Assembly: GCA_002937455.1 (NCBI GenBank) | Contig: PTJZ01000009.1 | Coordinates: forward strand, 102,865 to 166,864 | Origin: Alphaproteobacteria bacterium MarineAlpha11_Bin1 | Lineage (GTDB): Bacteria; Pseudomonadota; Alphaproteobacteria; MPNO01; UBA830 | Length of the DNA: 64,000 bases | Direction of reading: 5' to 3' | Part shown: one piece after another, positions 34,008 through 42,875 of the stretch | How the letters are laid out: the number at the start of each line of letters is the position of its first letter | Position numbering within the stretch: the first letter of the stretch is position 1 | Translations under genes and position numbers: made by a program | Notes under the pieces: generated by a model | The model's input: only the letters and a program-made list of their open reading frames with translations | Databases searched by the model: none | Told to the model about the DNA's origin: nothing

Positions 34008-35051
34008 TCACGGCGCCTTGGGCTCCTGGTCAGCAGCGATCATTTCTCGGAGAATATTCCGGAACTGCAAGGGTGCGTTATCGATATTAATATCCACGAC
34101 TGGACGGTCGCCCATCTCTGCTAGCGCCTGCTGTTGTCGTTCCAGAACTACGACATCCTCCTTGAATGTTTGTAACCCGCCCTCAGCAAGAACTTCGGAG
34201 ACAGCATCGTCATCGAGTTTGTAGTTGCGAGCGAAGGCCCAGTGATAATGGGTCGTCGTTTGTGTTTCTGGAGTGATAATATGGTTTGACCACATTGAAA
34301 TACCCATAGATCTATCACCTTCGGGTGCGCCAGTTCCAGCATCGGCGCATCCGATATCCAAAGTTACTGTTGAAGGCGCTTGCCACTTGATGAGTTGCCA
34401 GCGGTCAACTTCCCCATTGAACTTGCGGGCTTCGTTGTACATAGGGGGCGCCGTGAACCCAAGCATCCAGCGCTCGACTCGGATACTCTTTCCCTCGCGA
34501 GTGGTCTTAACGGGAACCAAGGCCTCTTTGGGATCACCAGCGATAGTGTCCTTGTGCACATAACTTACATGGGTCAGATCGAGCAGGTTGTCGATCAGAA
34601 GCCGGTAGTCTGCCTTCATATGAAGGTGACCACCGGTTTGCACCCAGTCTGGGTGGTCAAGCCAAAACAAGTCAGGAATATCATCGTCATCTGCACGCAC
34701 AGGGTCTCCACACCAAATCCAGATCAAAGCATGGCGCTCCCGAACAGGATAGGAGCGGATCTGCGCACCCGGTGGCACACGACTCTGGCCCGGCACGTTG
34801 ACGCAAATACCTGACCTGTCAAATTCGAGCCCATGATAACCACACTGCAAGGTATCGCCCGTCACCCGCCCTAAAGACAGTGGAAGATGCCGATGACAGC
34901 AACGATCCTCCAGCGCAACAGCCGCCCCATCAGAGTCGCGCCATATAACGATTTGTTCGCCCAAGACGGTCTTACCGAGCGGAATTCCAAACTCGAGATC
35001 GCTGCCCCAACAGGCCGCATACCAGGCGTTCCTTACGAAATAATCGGACAT
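34008..35051 (-). CDS. Rieske-type aromatic ring oxygenase / O-demethylase oxygenase subunit
   Basis: A 347-residue non-heme iron oxygenase of the vanillate O-demethylase/phthalate dioxygenase type. C51, H53, C70 and H73 bind the Rieske 2Fe-2S cluster (DRCCHRH and CGYHG). H161 and H166 (DLTHVSYVH) are two of the catalytic iron ligands. Substrates of this group are aromatic ethers or hydroxylated aromatics. A reductase gene would be expected next to it but none is in the window. It follows the SDR gene by 11 bases. A related oxygenase, sharing the ITPET and VDIN motifs, lies at 63316. Confidence 0.9.
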   Translation of the reverse strand: MSDYFVRNAWYAACWGSDLEFGIPLGKTVLGEQIVIWRDSDGAAVALEDRCCHRHLPLSLGRVTGDTLQCGYHGLEFDRSGICVNVPGQSRVPPGAQIRSYPVRERHALIWIWCGDPVRADDDDIPDLFWLDHPDWVQTGGHLHMKADYRLLIDNLLDLTHVSYVHKDTIAGDPKEALVPVKTTREGKSIRVERWMLGFTAPPMYNEARKFNGEVDRWQLIKWQAPSTVTLDIGCADAGTGAPEGDRSMGISMWSNHIITPETQTTTHYHWAFARNYKLDDDAVSEVLAEGGLQTFKEDVVVLERQQQALAEMGDRPVVDINIDNAPLQFRNILREMIAADQEPKAP

Positions 35052-35062
35052 CACCACCCACC

Positions 35063-35821
35063 CTAATGCATGATCATACCACCATCGACCACGATGGCTT
35101 GGCCGGTTACAAAATCAGACGCGGGCGACGCCAAATAAATCAACGCACCCAATAGATCATCTGGCGTTTGCTCTCGTTTTACACACCGACCGTTTAAACT
35201 CAGATTTACATAGAATTCTAGCTTATTTCGCTGGGCCTCAATCTGGTCACTCATCGTCAGCCCCGGGGCTATCGAATTCACTGTGATTCCGTCACCACCT
35301 AGCTCGCGAGCTAACGCCTTAGTCATTGCGTCGACCGCCCCCTTTGAAGCTACATAGTGAAGCATCAACGGCACGCCGGAATAAATTGTGGTTGAAGAAA
35401 TATTGATGATCTTGCCATAGCCTTTTTTTTTCATTTCTGGCGCGGCGGCTTTAATACAATTAAACATGCCACGGGTATTAATAGCCATCACTTTATCCCA
35501 CTCGTCTCCATCGATCTCAAGAAAACTGCGCCGTTCCAACGCAGCGAATAAAGCTGCGTTAGTGACGAGAATATCAGTCGTCCCGAACGCGGACAGAGTT
35601 TCCGACACCATTACTTCACACGCAGCCATATCGGTCACATCGACCTTCATCCCCATCGCCTCACCTCCTTTCTCCTCGATCGCCCTAACGGCATCTGTTG
35701 TATCGAGGATGTCGGACAGGCAGACCTTAGCACCCTCCGCAGCTAACGCCCCCGCGTAAACCGCGCCTATCCCCTGCGCAGCGCCGGTGACGATAGCGGT
35801 TTTACCTTTCAGTTGCGTCAT
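35063..35821 (-). CDS. Short-chain dehydrogenase/reductase (SDR)
   Basis: A 252-residue classical SDR. TGAAQGIG (12-19) is the cofactor loop, NAA near 88-90 is present, and S142/S143, Y156 and K160 form the catalytic set. It would oxidise a secondary alcohol or reduce a ketone with NAD(P). The ATG at 35821 has GGGAG upstream; an in-frame start 24 bases earlier is less likely. It lies between the molybdenum hydroxylase (109 bases) and the Rieske oxygenase (11 bases) and may act on a hydroxylated intermediate. Confidence 0.9.
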   Translation of the reverse strand: MTQLKGKTAIVTGAAQGIGAVYAGALAAEGAKVCLSDILDTTDAVRAIEEKGGEAMGMKVDVTDMAACEVMVSETLSAFGTTDILVTNAALFAALERRSFLEIDGDEWDKVMAINTRGMFNCIKAAAPEMKKKGYGKIINISSTTIYSGVPLMLHYVASKGAVDAMTKALARELGGDGITVNSIAPGLTMSDQIEAQRNKLEFYVNLSLNGRCVKREQTPDDLLGALIYLASPASDFVTGQAIVVDGGMIMH

Positions 35822-35930
35822 TTTGAAACTCCCACTTAGGTACAATTATATTATTCTCTAATCATATACCGGCTTTAACACCGGTGCGACATTTGAGACA
35901 TTGGGGCTATTTTGGAGGCAAAATAAACGA

Positions 35931-38264
35931 CTATGAAATATTCCGATGGTTTAAGGCGCACCAAACCTTCTCCGGAGTTATCGGCATATCCAGATCCCGT
36001 ACCCCGCTATATTTGATCGCATCGCACACAGCGTTAACAAAGGCTGCGGTAGCCGATACTGTGGCACCCTCTCCACCACCCTTCACACCCAACGGATTAT
36101 TAGCTGTCGGGACCTCGTGCAGCATTGTATTGAAGTTCGGTACGTCTTTCGCACGCAACAAGCCGTAGTCCATAAAAGAGCCCGCGATCAGCTGTCCCGT
36201 ATCGGGGTCGTAAACGCCGTTTTCAACAAGCGCCTGCCCGATCCCCTGTACGATGGAACCGTGGGCTTGGCCTGTCAAAATTAACGGGTTTATCGCCTTA
36301 CCAGGGTCGTCTACCGTGGTGTGAGCAATGACAATTAGTTGTCCTGTTGCGCGATCAATCTCGATTTCGGATACAGCCGCACCATTTGGATACGCCATAG
36401 AACGACCTCTAAAAAGATGGTCCGCCGCTATCGAACCGTTCTCAGCCCGCGCCGCCACGTCGAATAAACCGACGCTTTTATCGGTTCCTGTGATGTGGAA
36501 AAACCCCTGCGAAAAAGAAACATCCTCTACCGCCGCTTCAAGTAGCTCAGCCGCCCGGTCGCGGCCAATCTCAATTACCTTTTTTGACGCCTCTCGAATA
36601 ACTATACCTCCAAGTCTCATCGATCGGTCCGAGTGCGATCCGCCCCCAAGTGGCACCAAATCCGAGTCACCAGTTACAATTCTGACGTCCTCATCAGACA
36701 CACCTAATATTTCAGCCACTACTTGAGGAAATACTGTTTCATGTGCCTGCCCGCTGGATTGGGTACCAATAAGTACTTCCACGGCTTTGTCACCCCGGAT
36801 GATAACTTTGCCATATTCTATCGGCGCACCCACCGGCGCCTGAATATAAGAGGAGTACCCAATTCCGCGAAGCATTCCGCGACTGGCGGACTGGGCCCGC
36901 CGTTCCGCGAAACCATCCCAATCGGCGGCCTGGAGGGCCTTATCCATACAGACCTCAAATTCGCCGCAATCGTAGGTGGTTCCCATGGCGTTAGATGCTG
37001 GCAGCTCGTTAGCTGCAATAAAATTCCGCCGTCGCAAATCGATCCGGTCGATACCGATTTTTTCGGCTGCAATGTCGATCAGACGTTCAATAGTGTGCAT
37101 CGCCTCAGGTCTACCCGCCCCACGATAAGGACCCGTCGGAACTGTGTTGGTAAGGACGCCGCGGATACGGGCATAACTCGCTCCCACCCGATATACCGAA
37201 GGCAACAGCCGAGGGCCATTGGACAAAGGCACAAAGGATACTGTGTGAGCGCCGACATTGCCGACTAGGTCGGCCCGGATAGCCAAAAAGTTTCCCTGCG
37301 CATCTAGCGCAAGGGCTGCGTCGGAATAAAGGTCACGGGCCTGATAGTCCGTCACAAAAGCTTCCGACCGATCGCTCCGCCACTTGACCGGACGACCCAT
37401 CTTCTTAGATGCCCAGCACACGATCACGAATTCTGGATACATCATATTGCGAGGGCCGAACCCGCCACCCACATCACGAGAAATAACACGGACCTGCATC
37501 GGTTCCAGACCGAATATCTCACCTAGTATCATCTTATGGCGATGCACTCCCTGCCCACCTGCATGAAGCGTCATTTTTTCGGCATTAGAATCCCAGAAAC
37601 CCAGTGCCGCACGTGGCTCCATCTGACAGTTGATAACTCGATTGTTATAGAATCTTGCCGTCACAACATGCTGAGCGACCGCAAATGCTTCCTCCGTTGC
37701 ATCCGCGTCACCTAACTCGGCGTCAAGGGGAACGTTTCCGGGACAGTCAGCCCAAATATCCGGAGCCCCGGTCTGGAGTGCATCCATTGCATTGGTGACA
37801 ACTGGCAAAGGCTCATAACTGATTTCAATAAAATCGGCAGCGTTAAGCGCAATAGCCTCCGTTTCCGCAACGACTGCAGCAACAATTTCACCAACATGCC
37901 TTACCCTATCGCGCACGATCGTTGGTTGTGCCCGATCAAAGGGAACAGAGCCGTCGCGGTTAACGAATGCGGGGCGCTGCCAATTTACGGCATCGGCTGG
38001 ATTTGCCGTATGTCCAATATCACCAATATCATCCGCCAAGTAGTCTGCGCCGGTCAAAACAGCGCTCACGCCACTAACTTCGCTGGCGGCGCTGGTATCG
38101 ACACGGCTGATCTTGGCGTGTGCGTGGGGCGACCTGACCATTACGACAAAAAGCTGGTCAGCAAGATTGAAGTCGTCACTGTAGGAACCTGCCCCACGAA
38201 GAAGTCGATCATCTTCGCGCCGTCTCGCTGGCGCGCCGATCCCATTCGGCTGTCCCAATTTCAT
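35931..38264 (-). CDS. Molybdenum hydroxylase large subunit (xanthine dehydrogenase / CoxL family)
   Basis: A 777-residue protein with an N-terminal a/b-hammerhead domain (GAPARRREDDRLLRGAGSY) and the molybdopterin-binding domain. Motifs GGGFGPRN, TGPYRGAGRPEA and GGGEGATVS are visible; the glutamate of the last is the catalytic base of the family. These enzymes hydroxylate N-heteroaromatics or aldehydes with water-derived oxygen. Small (2Fe-2S) and medium (FAD) subunits are normally adjacent but neither is in the window. Its ATG overlaps the stop of the UbiD-type gene (ATGA), implying coupled expression. Confidence 0.92.
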   Translation of the reverse strand: MKLGQPNGIGAPARRREDDRLLRGAGSYSDDFNLADQLFVVMVRSPHAHAKISRVDTSAASEVSGVSAVLTGADYLADDIGDIGHTANPADAVNWQRPAFVNRDGSVPFDRAQPTIVRDRVRHVGEIVAAVVAETEAIALNAADFIEISYEPLPVVTNAMDALQTGAPDIWADCPGNVPLDAELGDADATEEAFAVAQHVVTARFYNNRVINCQMEPRAALGFWDSNAEKMTLHAGGQGVHRHKMILGEIFGLEPMQVRVISRDVGGGFGPRNMMYPEFVIVCWASKKMGRPVKWRSDRSEAFVTDYQARDLYSDAALALDAQGNFLAIRADLVGNVGAHTVSFVPLSNGPRLLPSVYRVGASYARIRGVLTNTVPTGPYRGAGRPEAMHTIERLIDIAAEKIGIDRIDLRRRNFIAANELPASNAMGTTYDCGEFEVCMDKALQAADWDGFAERRAQSASRGMLRGIGYSSYIQAPVGAPIEYGKVIIRGDKAVEVLIGTQSSGQAHETVFPQVVAEILGVSDEDVRIVTGDSDLVPLGGGSHSDRSMRLGGIVIREASKKVIEIGRDRAAELLEAAVEDVSFSQGFFHITGTDKSVGLFDVAARAENGSIAADHLFRGRSMAYPNGAAVSEIEIDRATGQLIVIAHTTVDDPGKAINPLILTGQAHGSIVQGIGQALVENGVYDPDTGQLIAGSFMDYGLLRAKDVPNFNTMLHEVPTANNPLGVKGGGEGATVSATAAFVNAVCDAIKYSGVRDLDMPITPEKVWCALNHRNIS

Positions 38265-39805
38265 TCGTCGGATAGGACGTATCGACCGTCATCACTACGG
38301 TCGAGCCGTCCGTTTCTACGGAGTTTGTCGAGTGTACGAACGATTTCTCTCCCATCTCGAGATCCCACGGCAACCATTATTTCGCCGAAAGATTTCGGGC
38401 CATCTGCCAACGCACACTCCAGATTATCATGGGTTTTCTCGCCGGTAATAGCAGTCTTAGGGACGGTATGTTCGAGTGTTCTTTCCCCTACAGGCAAGGT
38501 CAAATCAAACCCGGCTTTTGAACCGACAAGACTGCCGCCAAGCGAAGGATCGAGCGGCAGTGTGCGAAAGCCGGATTCAACGACCAAGTCGCGATTGGCT
38601 TGGAAACGTGTCGCAAGCGCCCAGTCCATCTGCGCATCGTCGAATATGTCGATATCCGGGTCGACAATGAATACGTGCTTCGAGTTAGACAAGGATCCCA
38701 TAACCGCAGCAATGGCGTTTCGCGCTTCCCCGGGTATGCGTTGTCTTAGCGCCACCCTAACGTTGAAGCTACCGCCCGAGGCCGTCGTGATGTTAACGCA
38801 AACGGGTTCGCGAACAGCTGTCTGCAGGGCTCGCCAGACCGTCACCTCAGCGCGGATAGCGTTTAGCTGCGCGGTGTCGGTCCAACCAATGTGGTCACCG
38901 GAAATGGTGGAAGTCTGAAAAAGAGCATCTTTACGCCGTGTGATCGCAGTACAATGAAATACCGGATTTCTTTTTACTACCCCGTAATATCCCAGAAACT
39001 CGCCGTACGGCCCTTCCAGCTCCGCATACCCGCGCTCATCAAGATATCCTTCAATAACATACTCGGCGTCAGCAGGAACCCGGATATCATTTGTTAAGCA
39101 TTTGACTACAGGTAATGTTCTACCGCGTAGTCTTGCGACTAGGGAAAGCTCATCCACCGGCAACCGCATCACGGCCGCAAGATGGTCACAGGGATGCGCG
39201 CCAACGGTAAAGGCTATTGGCAGACAATCTCCGTTAGACACGCAGTTTTCGTATATCGCCCTCAGATCCGATGGAGCAACAAGGTCAATACCGGTTTCGG
39301 ACTTCCCGCGGAGCATCAAGCGACGCACGCCTGTATTGGTCCAGCCAGTTTCAGGGTTTATTACATAGTCTACCGATGCCGATATATAAGGTGCACCATC
39401 TAATTCGTGTTGCAAATGGACCGGCAAAGCGGTGAGATCGACGTCTTCACCTGTGATAATAATTTCATGGACCGGCGCATCGTCACTGTCGATTTCCACG
39501 ACATCTCTCGGTACCTCGAGGCGGTGATTTACTTCCGGCAAAAGGGCTTCGGATGCGACACCAAGCGCCTTTGCTATCCGACGACGCCCACCGGTGACAC
39601 CGCCAACTATCTCAGCTTTCTCCGGCCCAACCTGACTAAAAAACACAGCTTTCTGATTCCCGTCCATGCGAGAAGCTACGTCGGCAAGATCTATCGACTC
39701 AGACACAACGTCGATTTCACCTTCGTCGATCATCCGGTCTACAAAATGCCGTAGCCGAAATTCTTCGAGATCGGGCACTGGGTCTTTTTTGAGGCGCTTC
39801 GCCAT
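38261..39805 (-). CDS. UbiD family decarboxylase (catabolic type)
   Basis: A 514-residue protein of the prenylated-FMN-dependent UbiD family. ELEGPYGEFLGYY matches the conserved substrate/metal region, and VGGVTGGRRRIAKALG is typical of the N-terminal domain. It is divergent from the ubiquinone-type UbiD at 48164. It could decarboxylate an aromatic or heteroaromatic acid, or run as a carboxylase. GGAGGTGG precedes the ATG. It overlaps the molybdenum hydroxylase gene by four bases. No ubiX is nearby, so prFMN must come from a gene elsewhere. Confidence 0.92.
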   Translation of the reverse strand: MAKRLKKDPVPDLEEFRLRHFVDRMIDEGEIDVVSESIDLADVASRMDGNQKAVFFSQVGPEKAEIVGGVTGGRRRIAKALGVASEALLPEVNHRLEVPRDVVEIDSDDAPVHEIIITGEDVDLTALPVHLQHELDGAPYISASVDYVINPETGWTNTGVRRLMLRGKSETGIDLVAPSDLRAIYENCVSNGDCLPIAFTVGAHPCDHLAAVMRLPVDELSLVARLRGRTLPVVKCLTNDIRVPADAEYVIEGYLDERGYAELEGPYGEFLGYYGVVKRNPVFHCTAITRRKDALFQTSTISGDHIGWTDTAQLNAIRAEVTVWRALQTAVREPVCVNITTASGGSFNVRVALRQRIPGEARNAIAAVMGSLSNSKHVFIVDPDIDIFDDAQMDWALATRFQANRDLVVESGFRTLPLDPSLGGSLVGSKAGFDLTLPVGERTLEHTVPKTAITGEKTHDNLECALADGPKSFGEIMVAVGSRDGREIVRTLDKLRRNGRLDRSDDGRYVLSDE

Positions 39806-39967
39806 CTTTCCACCTCCCGTATTCGATCAGTGTAGGCACACTGGCCAAAGCCTTCCAGCCCCGCTTGCCATTTTACTGACACAAGAGGGTGGTCTTCTCA
39901 GAAAGCTAGCCTCCGAATCTCCGACCTAGTATCAAGATTTCTTAAAATGTCTGATTGAAACAGAAGG

Positions 39968-40828
39968 CTAGTGTTTGCCATCAAGATAGTCCGCAATCAC
40001 AACCACTCGCTGCATAGAACGGATAACAGGCCGCTCAATTAGTTCGCCGTCCACGACGACTAAACCAGTCTCGTCACTTTCGAACTCCTCGAGAATTCTT
40101 CGGGCACGATCGACAAGCGCCGGCGTGGGCGAGAAGACCGAATTAATGATAGGAATCTGTTTGGGATGGATGGAAGCCTTGCCAGTGAATCCCAATGCGG
40201 CCGACATTTTCGCTTCTTCCTCCAATCCATTTTGATCATCGAGATTTAGGTATGGAACATCCAATAAGTCGAGATCAAACCGAGCCGCTGCATGAACAAC
40301 GCGGGATCGGGCATAAAGCATCGTTTCCCATGTTTTAGCGGCACGGAGGTCGGCGGACATATCGACTGCACCGAAAAGAAGCGATTCTATTCGGGAAGAT
40401 GCATCGGCAATCTCCATAACGTTCGCGAGCCCCTCTGTCGATTCTATAATCACATGGAACCGGATATCTGAGCAACTGCCCTGCAGAAGTTCATCATACA
40501 ATCTTATTTCTGCAGCCGACCCTGGCTTGGCAAGCATCAGGGCTTTTGGTGGTTTCTCCGCTTCTAGTAGTGCCAAAATATCTCGGAGCCCATCTGGTGT
40601 CGAAATAGGGTTAACACGAACCATGGTTTCCACATTTGCCGGACCGTCAGTGGCAAATAGCGGAAACGTCAGACCTCTGGCTTCCTCTTTCCGCGGCAGA
40701 GGCACCGCATCCTCGATATCGATGCACACGATATCAGCGCCGCTGTCCAGCGCTTTAGAAAAACGGTCCGGCCTGAGGCCCGGCACAAATAGAAGGCTGC
40801 GGCGGGGACGGATTTCTGATTGAGTCAT
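39968..40828 (-). CDS. HpcH/HpaI-type CoA ester lyase (CitE/malyl-CoA lyase-like)
   Basis: A 286-residue TIM-barrel lyase. It starts with RRSLLFVPGLRPDRFSKAL and has CIDIEDAVP and ASIHPKQI, the typical CitE/malyl-CoA lyase motifs for Mg and CoA-ester binding. It would cleave a beta-hydroxy acyl-CoA (malyl-, citramalyl- or related) into two smaller units. CCGGAGG precedes the ATG. It lies between SMP-30 and the UbiD-type gene in the same operon, so it may carry out the last step of ring-fragment breakdown. Confidence 0.9.
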   Translation of the reverse strand: MTQSEIRPRRSLLFVPGLRPDRFSKALDSGADIVCIDIEDAVPLPRKEEARGLTFPLFATDGPANVETMVRVNPISTPDGLRDILALLEAEKPPKALMLAKPGSAAEIRLYDELLQGSCSDIRFHVIIESTEGLANVMEIADASSRIESLLFGAVDMSADLRAAKTWETMLYARSRVVHAAARFDLDLLDVPYLNLDDQNGLEEEAKMSAALGFTGKASIHPKQIPIINSVFSPTPALVDRARRILEEFESDETGLVVVDGELIERPVIRSMQRVVVIADYLDGKH

Positions 40829-40900
40829 TTTATCCTCCGGTAATGGAGCTACACCAATGCCGCACGGCGGTCTAGGTTAGTCAGATATAAATAGGAACTT

Positions 40901-41779
40901 TCAAGCGCCGAACACCGGTTCAGGTATACCCCGCACATCTGTCTCAACTGCAAAAAGAGAACCGGCGTCTGGTTCTCGCTCAAAATCCTCCACCTCAAAC
41001 CGAGACGAAGCGGTCGTAACATACAGTGTCGACATGTCGGGTCCACCAAAAGCCGGGCAGGAAGTCATCGATGCAGGAAAAGAGATTTCCCGCTCGATTC
41101 TGCCATCTGGATCGTACCGCTTTACCTGACCGGCTCGCATATGTGCTACCCAAACAAATCCCTCGGAGTCTACGGTGGCGCCGTCAGGAACCCCGTCGCC
41201 CTCTTGCACTTGTATAAAGTCTCTCCGATTCTCGATTGTACCGGTCGAAGCGTCAAAATCGTACGACCAGACTTTTCGCTTCAGGGAATCTGCGAAATAC
41301 ATCGTTCTGTTATCGGGGCTCCAACAGATTGCATTAGATATGCACACAGGACCCTCCATACGATGGACTGTGTGGTCAGTATCGAATCTATACAGAGATG
41401 CAACCTCACCATACCCAGGATCTTCCATAGAACCACACCAGAAACGGCCACTTCGATCAACTTTGCCATCATTCATACGAACCGCGTTCATACGGCCTTC
41501 GCCCTCCGGATCTTCAAGCAAATGAAACTCTCCGTCCGCCAAATTTATGAAGGCAAAACCCATCCGAGTTCCAGCGATCAGTCGTCCGTCGCCGGCAAAG
41601 CCAATCGAACCGATCTCGGTCTGAACACGCCAACTCTGCAGGGCCTTAGATTCTGGATACCAACGGAATATCATCGGGTTACGGATGTCGACCCAATAAA
41701 GCGCCTGCTCGACTTCGGACCATATCGGCGATTCGCCTAGGACACAGGATTGTCTTACGGCTACATAGGGCTCGGACAT
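40901..41779 (-). CDS. SMP-30/gluconolactonase/LRE family protein
   Basis: A 292-residue six-bladed beta-propeller lactonase. E at LGESPIWSE, N at SNAICWSPDNRTMYFADS and the D in TVDSEGFVWVA fit the metal site of SMP-30. It would hydrolyse a lactone. The ATG at 41779 has GAGAGGG upstream; a longer frame is open but unlikely. It is the first gene of the seven-gene leftward run. A muconolactone or aldonolactone step is possible; the sequence does not decide. Confidence 0.88.
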   Translation of the reverse strand: MSEPYVAVRQSCVLGESPIWSEVEQALYWVDIRNPMIFRWYPESKALQSWRVQTEIGSIGFAGDGRLIAGTRMGFAFINLADGEFHLLEDPEGEGRMNAVRMNDGKVDRSGRFWCGSMEDPGYGEVASLYRFDTDHTVHRMEGPVCISNAICWSPDNRTMYFADSLKRKVWSYDFDASTGTIENRRDFIQVQEGDGVPDGATVDSEGFVWVAHMRAGQVKRYDPDGRIEREISFPASMTSCPAFGGPDMSTLYVTTASSRFEVEDFEREPDAGSLFAVETDVRGIPEPVFGA

Positions 41780-42015
41780 TTTACCCTCTCGCAATTGACG
41801 GTTTGATATGCGTAATAGCACACTTTAGCCTAGAATGTCTGATCCCTCGGATTAAAATACCGTCGCGAAGTTCCAAAATCAGCGCTAGCATAGGCATTAG
41901 CTAGCACCTATGCCTTCTCAGCCCGTAGATCGCTGGGTTCAAATTACTCTGAATGCTTGCCTATACGTTGGCGCCAAACATATACTCCCCCCCAGTTTAT
42001 AGGGTTTCGGCGAAG

Positions 42016-42438
42016 ATGACATCAACGGTTCCTCCTGATTATCGGCCGACCGAAAAAGAACCATTTATGAACGAAGTTATGTTGGAATACTTTAGGCAGA
42101 AACTCGTTTCATGGAAAAATGGACTATTGCGGGACGCCGATCAGACACTTCAGAATCTGCAGGAGCAGGAATCTAAGTCTGCGGATCAGTCCGACAGGGC
42201 CACCGCCGAGAGTGACAGGTCTATAGAACTTCGCACCCGTGACCGTGCGCGTAAACTTGTGCAGAAAATCGACGAAGCCCTGCAGCGGGTCGAGACGGGT
42301 AGTTTCGGATATTGTAGCGAGACCGGCGACCCGATCGGAATCAAACGACTGGAAGCGCGTCCAATCGCAACACTCGGCATAGAGGCACAGGAAAGGCACG
42401 AGCGCCGCGAAAAAACACAACGCGACCAATTAGCATAA
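42016..42438 (+). CDS. dksA: RNA polymerase-binding transcription factor DksA, alphaproteobacterial single-cysteine type
   Basis: A 140-residue DksA. PPDYRPTEKEPFMN and RDRARKLVQKIDEALQRVETGSFGYC match the alphaproteobacterial form, with coiled-coil helices at about residues 20-95. The zinc finger keeps only the first cysteine (GYCSETGDP); the others are replaced (T, A). Single-cysteine DksA is known to be active in Rhodobacter. It acts with ppGpp on rRNA and amino-acid promoters. The ATG at 42016 was chosen by family length; the open frame extends to 41953. Confidence 0.93.
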   Translation: MTSTVPPDYRPTEKEPFMNEVMLEYFRQKLVSWKNGLLRDADQTLQNLQEQESKSADQSDRATAESDRSIELRTRDRARKLVQKIDEALQRVETGSFGYCSETGDPIGIKRLEARPIATLGIEAQERHERREKTQRDQLA

Positions 42439-42689
42439 CAAACACGTAGGATTCGTATCTAAGTATGTTTCCACCATTTTGAGTTACCGTAAAATCTTCA
42501 AAGAGGCCGGCGCTCATATACTGTAGTGTGGCACGCCATAATTCCTTTCCATGCGTGACCTCCTAGTCCGCGAGCGAAGACCTAAGACGCTATTAACGAT
42601 TGTGATCTTCATATTCATGTCATACGACTCGGTCTTAACGAAACCCAAATTTCATGTAAATTGCCCTCACTAAATCAAAGGCTTGGTGT

Positions 42690-42875
42690 ATGAACCACGA
42701 TATAGTACCCGGAACTTATGTCCTGCATCCAACCGAGCATGAATGGGGCCTTGGTCAGGTTCAGTCAGTAGACGGCTCGCGGATAACGGTGAACTTTGAA
42801 AATGTTGGAAAATATCTAATCAATGCCGATGTTATCGATCTCAAAGCGGTCAACGAAACAGAAATAGATGACTGA
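42690..42875 (+). CDS. DUF3553 domain-containing protein
   Basis: A 61-residue protein with the DUF3553 pattern PGTYVLHPTEHEWGLGQVQS, then RITVNFENVGKYLI. The small beta-rich domain resembles the CarD/Tudor-like segment of helicases (HPEWGLGQV-type), suggesting nucleic-acid or RNA polymerase contact, but the function of stand-alone copies is unknown. Its 3' end overlaps fdsB by eight bases, so it is the first gene of the formate dehydrogenase operon here. The preceding gap (42439-42689) shows no other gene. Confidence 0.85.
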   Translation: MNHDIVPGTYVLHPTEHEWGLGQVQSVDGSRITVNFENVGKYLINADVIDLKAVNETEIDD

